This document shows positions 6,188 to 6,810 of a stretch of 6,810 bases of DNA, piece after piece; position 1 is the first letter of the stretch; every line of letters begins with the position of its first letter. A model generated the notes under the pieces. That model saw nothing but the letters and a program-made list of their open reading frames with translations, was not told the DNA's origin and ran no database searches. The stretch covers positions 1-6,810 of the forward strand of contig JABXGX010000173.1 of the NCBI GenBank assembly GCA_016550405.1, written 5' to 3'. The position numbers and the translations under genes were made by a program. Origin of the DNA: an archaeon (GTDB taxonomy: Archaea; Asgardarchaeota; Hermodarchaeia; Hermodarchaeales; Hermodarchaeaceae).

Positions 6188-6810
6188 ATGCGGGACGAAC
6201 GACCACCAAGTAAACCAGCGGATGTAGTTGCTTGGGCAAAGCGATGGCAACCTAAATGGGCGACCCGCATCACTTTTCCTGAAAACGCTTTTCTAGTAAG
6301 TCTCTTTGATTTCGTGAACCGGACTGATGATCTTGACGTAACAATTCTTATTGGAAACCATCGGCTACTCCTGCGATTTGATCATGCATATGATCCGGAA
6401 GGGTTTCAGTATTCGCTTCAGCTTCCCGATTTAGACGCTTCCATTGATATTGTACCTTACAAACCCGATTATGGGGTTTTAAAGAAACGCACCTTCATGA
6501 GTCGAGCAAAGGAATTTGATCGGTTTATCCAGAATGAGCTGTTACGCATGCCAGCTGAACATAAGGGTAACCAAATCCGTACTCTAGAAGAGGTCATGAA
6601 ACTCCTGAATTTCTCCCAAGAGGTTATTGAGATTACCTGCGAAACGCTGTTTGGAAACCCCGATCCCACGAAGTACCGATATTTGAACAATCCCGTGTCA
6701 TTTCTCAATCTCCAAAATGGCTGGATTGTTGTTCCCAACGAGTCGGTGACAATTAAATTGAATCTGGGGGTTGAATATGAACATGTGTTTCGGCTCTCAT
6801 ACCGATTTGA
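6188..6810 (+). CDS. Uncharacterised soluble protein, 3' end outside the window
   Basis: An ATG at 6188 opens a frame that stays open to the window end (207 complete codons). An in-frame stop at 6176 and a GGTGAG site 8 bases upstream support this start. I do not recognise the family. There is no signal peptide, membrane segment or clear catalytic motif, so it is probably cytoplasmic. Residues 26-65 look like alternating beta strands (ITFPENAFLVSLFDF, then VTILIG and RLLLRF). Residues about 104-156 look helical (RAKEFDRFIQNELLRM, then EEVMKLLNFSQEVIEI). The visible end, about 176-207, returns to strands (GWIVVP, VTIKLNL, VFRLSYRF). Two strand-rich parts around a helical middle are all that can be said. 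It is transcribed away from the transporter operon across a 150-base gap, so shared regulation is possible, but a functional link is not shown. Confidence 0.8.
   Translation, partial: MRDERPPSKPADVVAWAKRWQPKWATRITFPENAFLVSLFDFVNRTDDLDVTILIGNHRLLLRFDHAYDPEGFQYSLQLPDLDASIDIVPYKPDYGVLKKRTFMSRAKEFDRFIQNELLRMPAEHKGNQIRTLEEVMKLLNFSQEVIEITCETLFGNPDPTKYRYLNNPVSFLNLQNGWIVVPNESVTIKLNLGVEYEHVFRLSYRF

Noticed and set aside
6469..6738. Minus-strand open frame of 89 codons
   Set aside because: It is antisense to the plus-strand gene, which has a proper start, a ribosome binding site and an open frame throughout.

Overview
The window holds four protein genes and almost no spare DNA. Three genes on the minus strand form what looks like one operon, read from about 6040 down past base 1. 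A fourth gene is divergent and runs off the right end on the plus strand. No RNA genes, insertion sequences or CRISPR repeats are visible. The source is most likely an archaeon. The evidence is TATA-like elements in the divergent intergenic region, good Shine-Dalgarno sites, a secreted subtilase-like protein packed with N-glycosylation sequons, and a general likeness to surface S8 proteins of Asgard and related archaea. Nothing in the window fixes the lineage, so this is an inference.

Right to left, the operon begins with an ABC-2 type permease (4916-6037). Next, after 20 bases, comes its ATPase (3246-4895), which carries an unusual N-terminal extension of about 230 residues built from two copies of a unit of about 105 residues. 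After only 6 bases follows a large secreted subtilisin (S8)-like protein (3239 to beyond 1). The ribosome binding site of this third gene lies inside the last codons of the ATPase gene, so the two are probably translationally coupled.

The subtilase-like protein is the most interesting item. It keeps the Asp and His motifs of the catalytic triad, a signal peptide and a propeptide-like domain. However, the oxyanion-hole Asn is Asp, the substrate-cleft SLGG motif is altered, and the usual GTS at the nucleophile aligns with TTA, so the catalytic Ser appears to be missing. It may be a pseudoprotease that binds rather than cuts. Taken together, the operon could be an ABC exporter linked to a cell-surface binding protein. 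Substrate and function cannot be read from the sequence.

The 150-base gap between the divergent operons (6038-6187) holds plausible promoters for both directions. The plus-strand gene (6188 to beyond 6810) encodes a soluble protein that I do not recognise.
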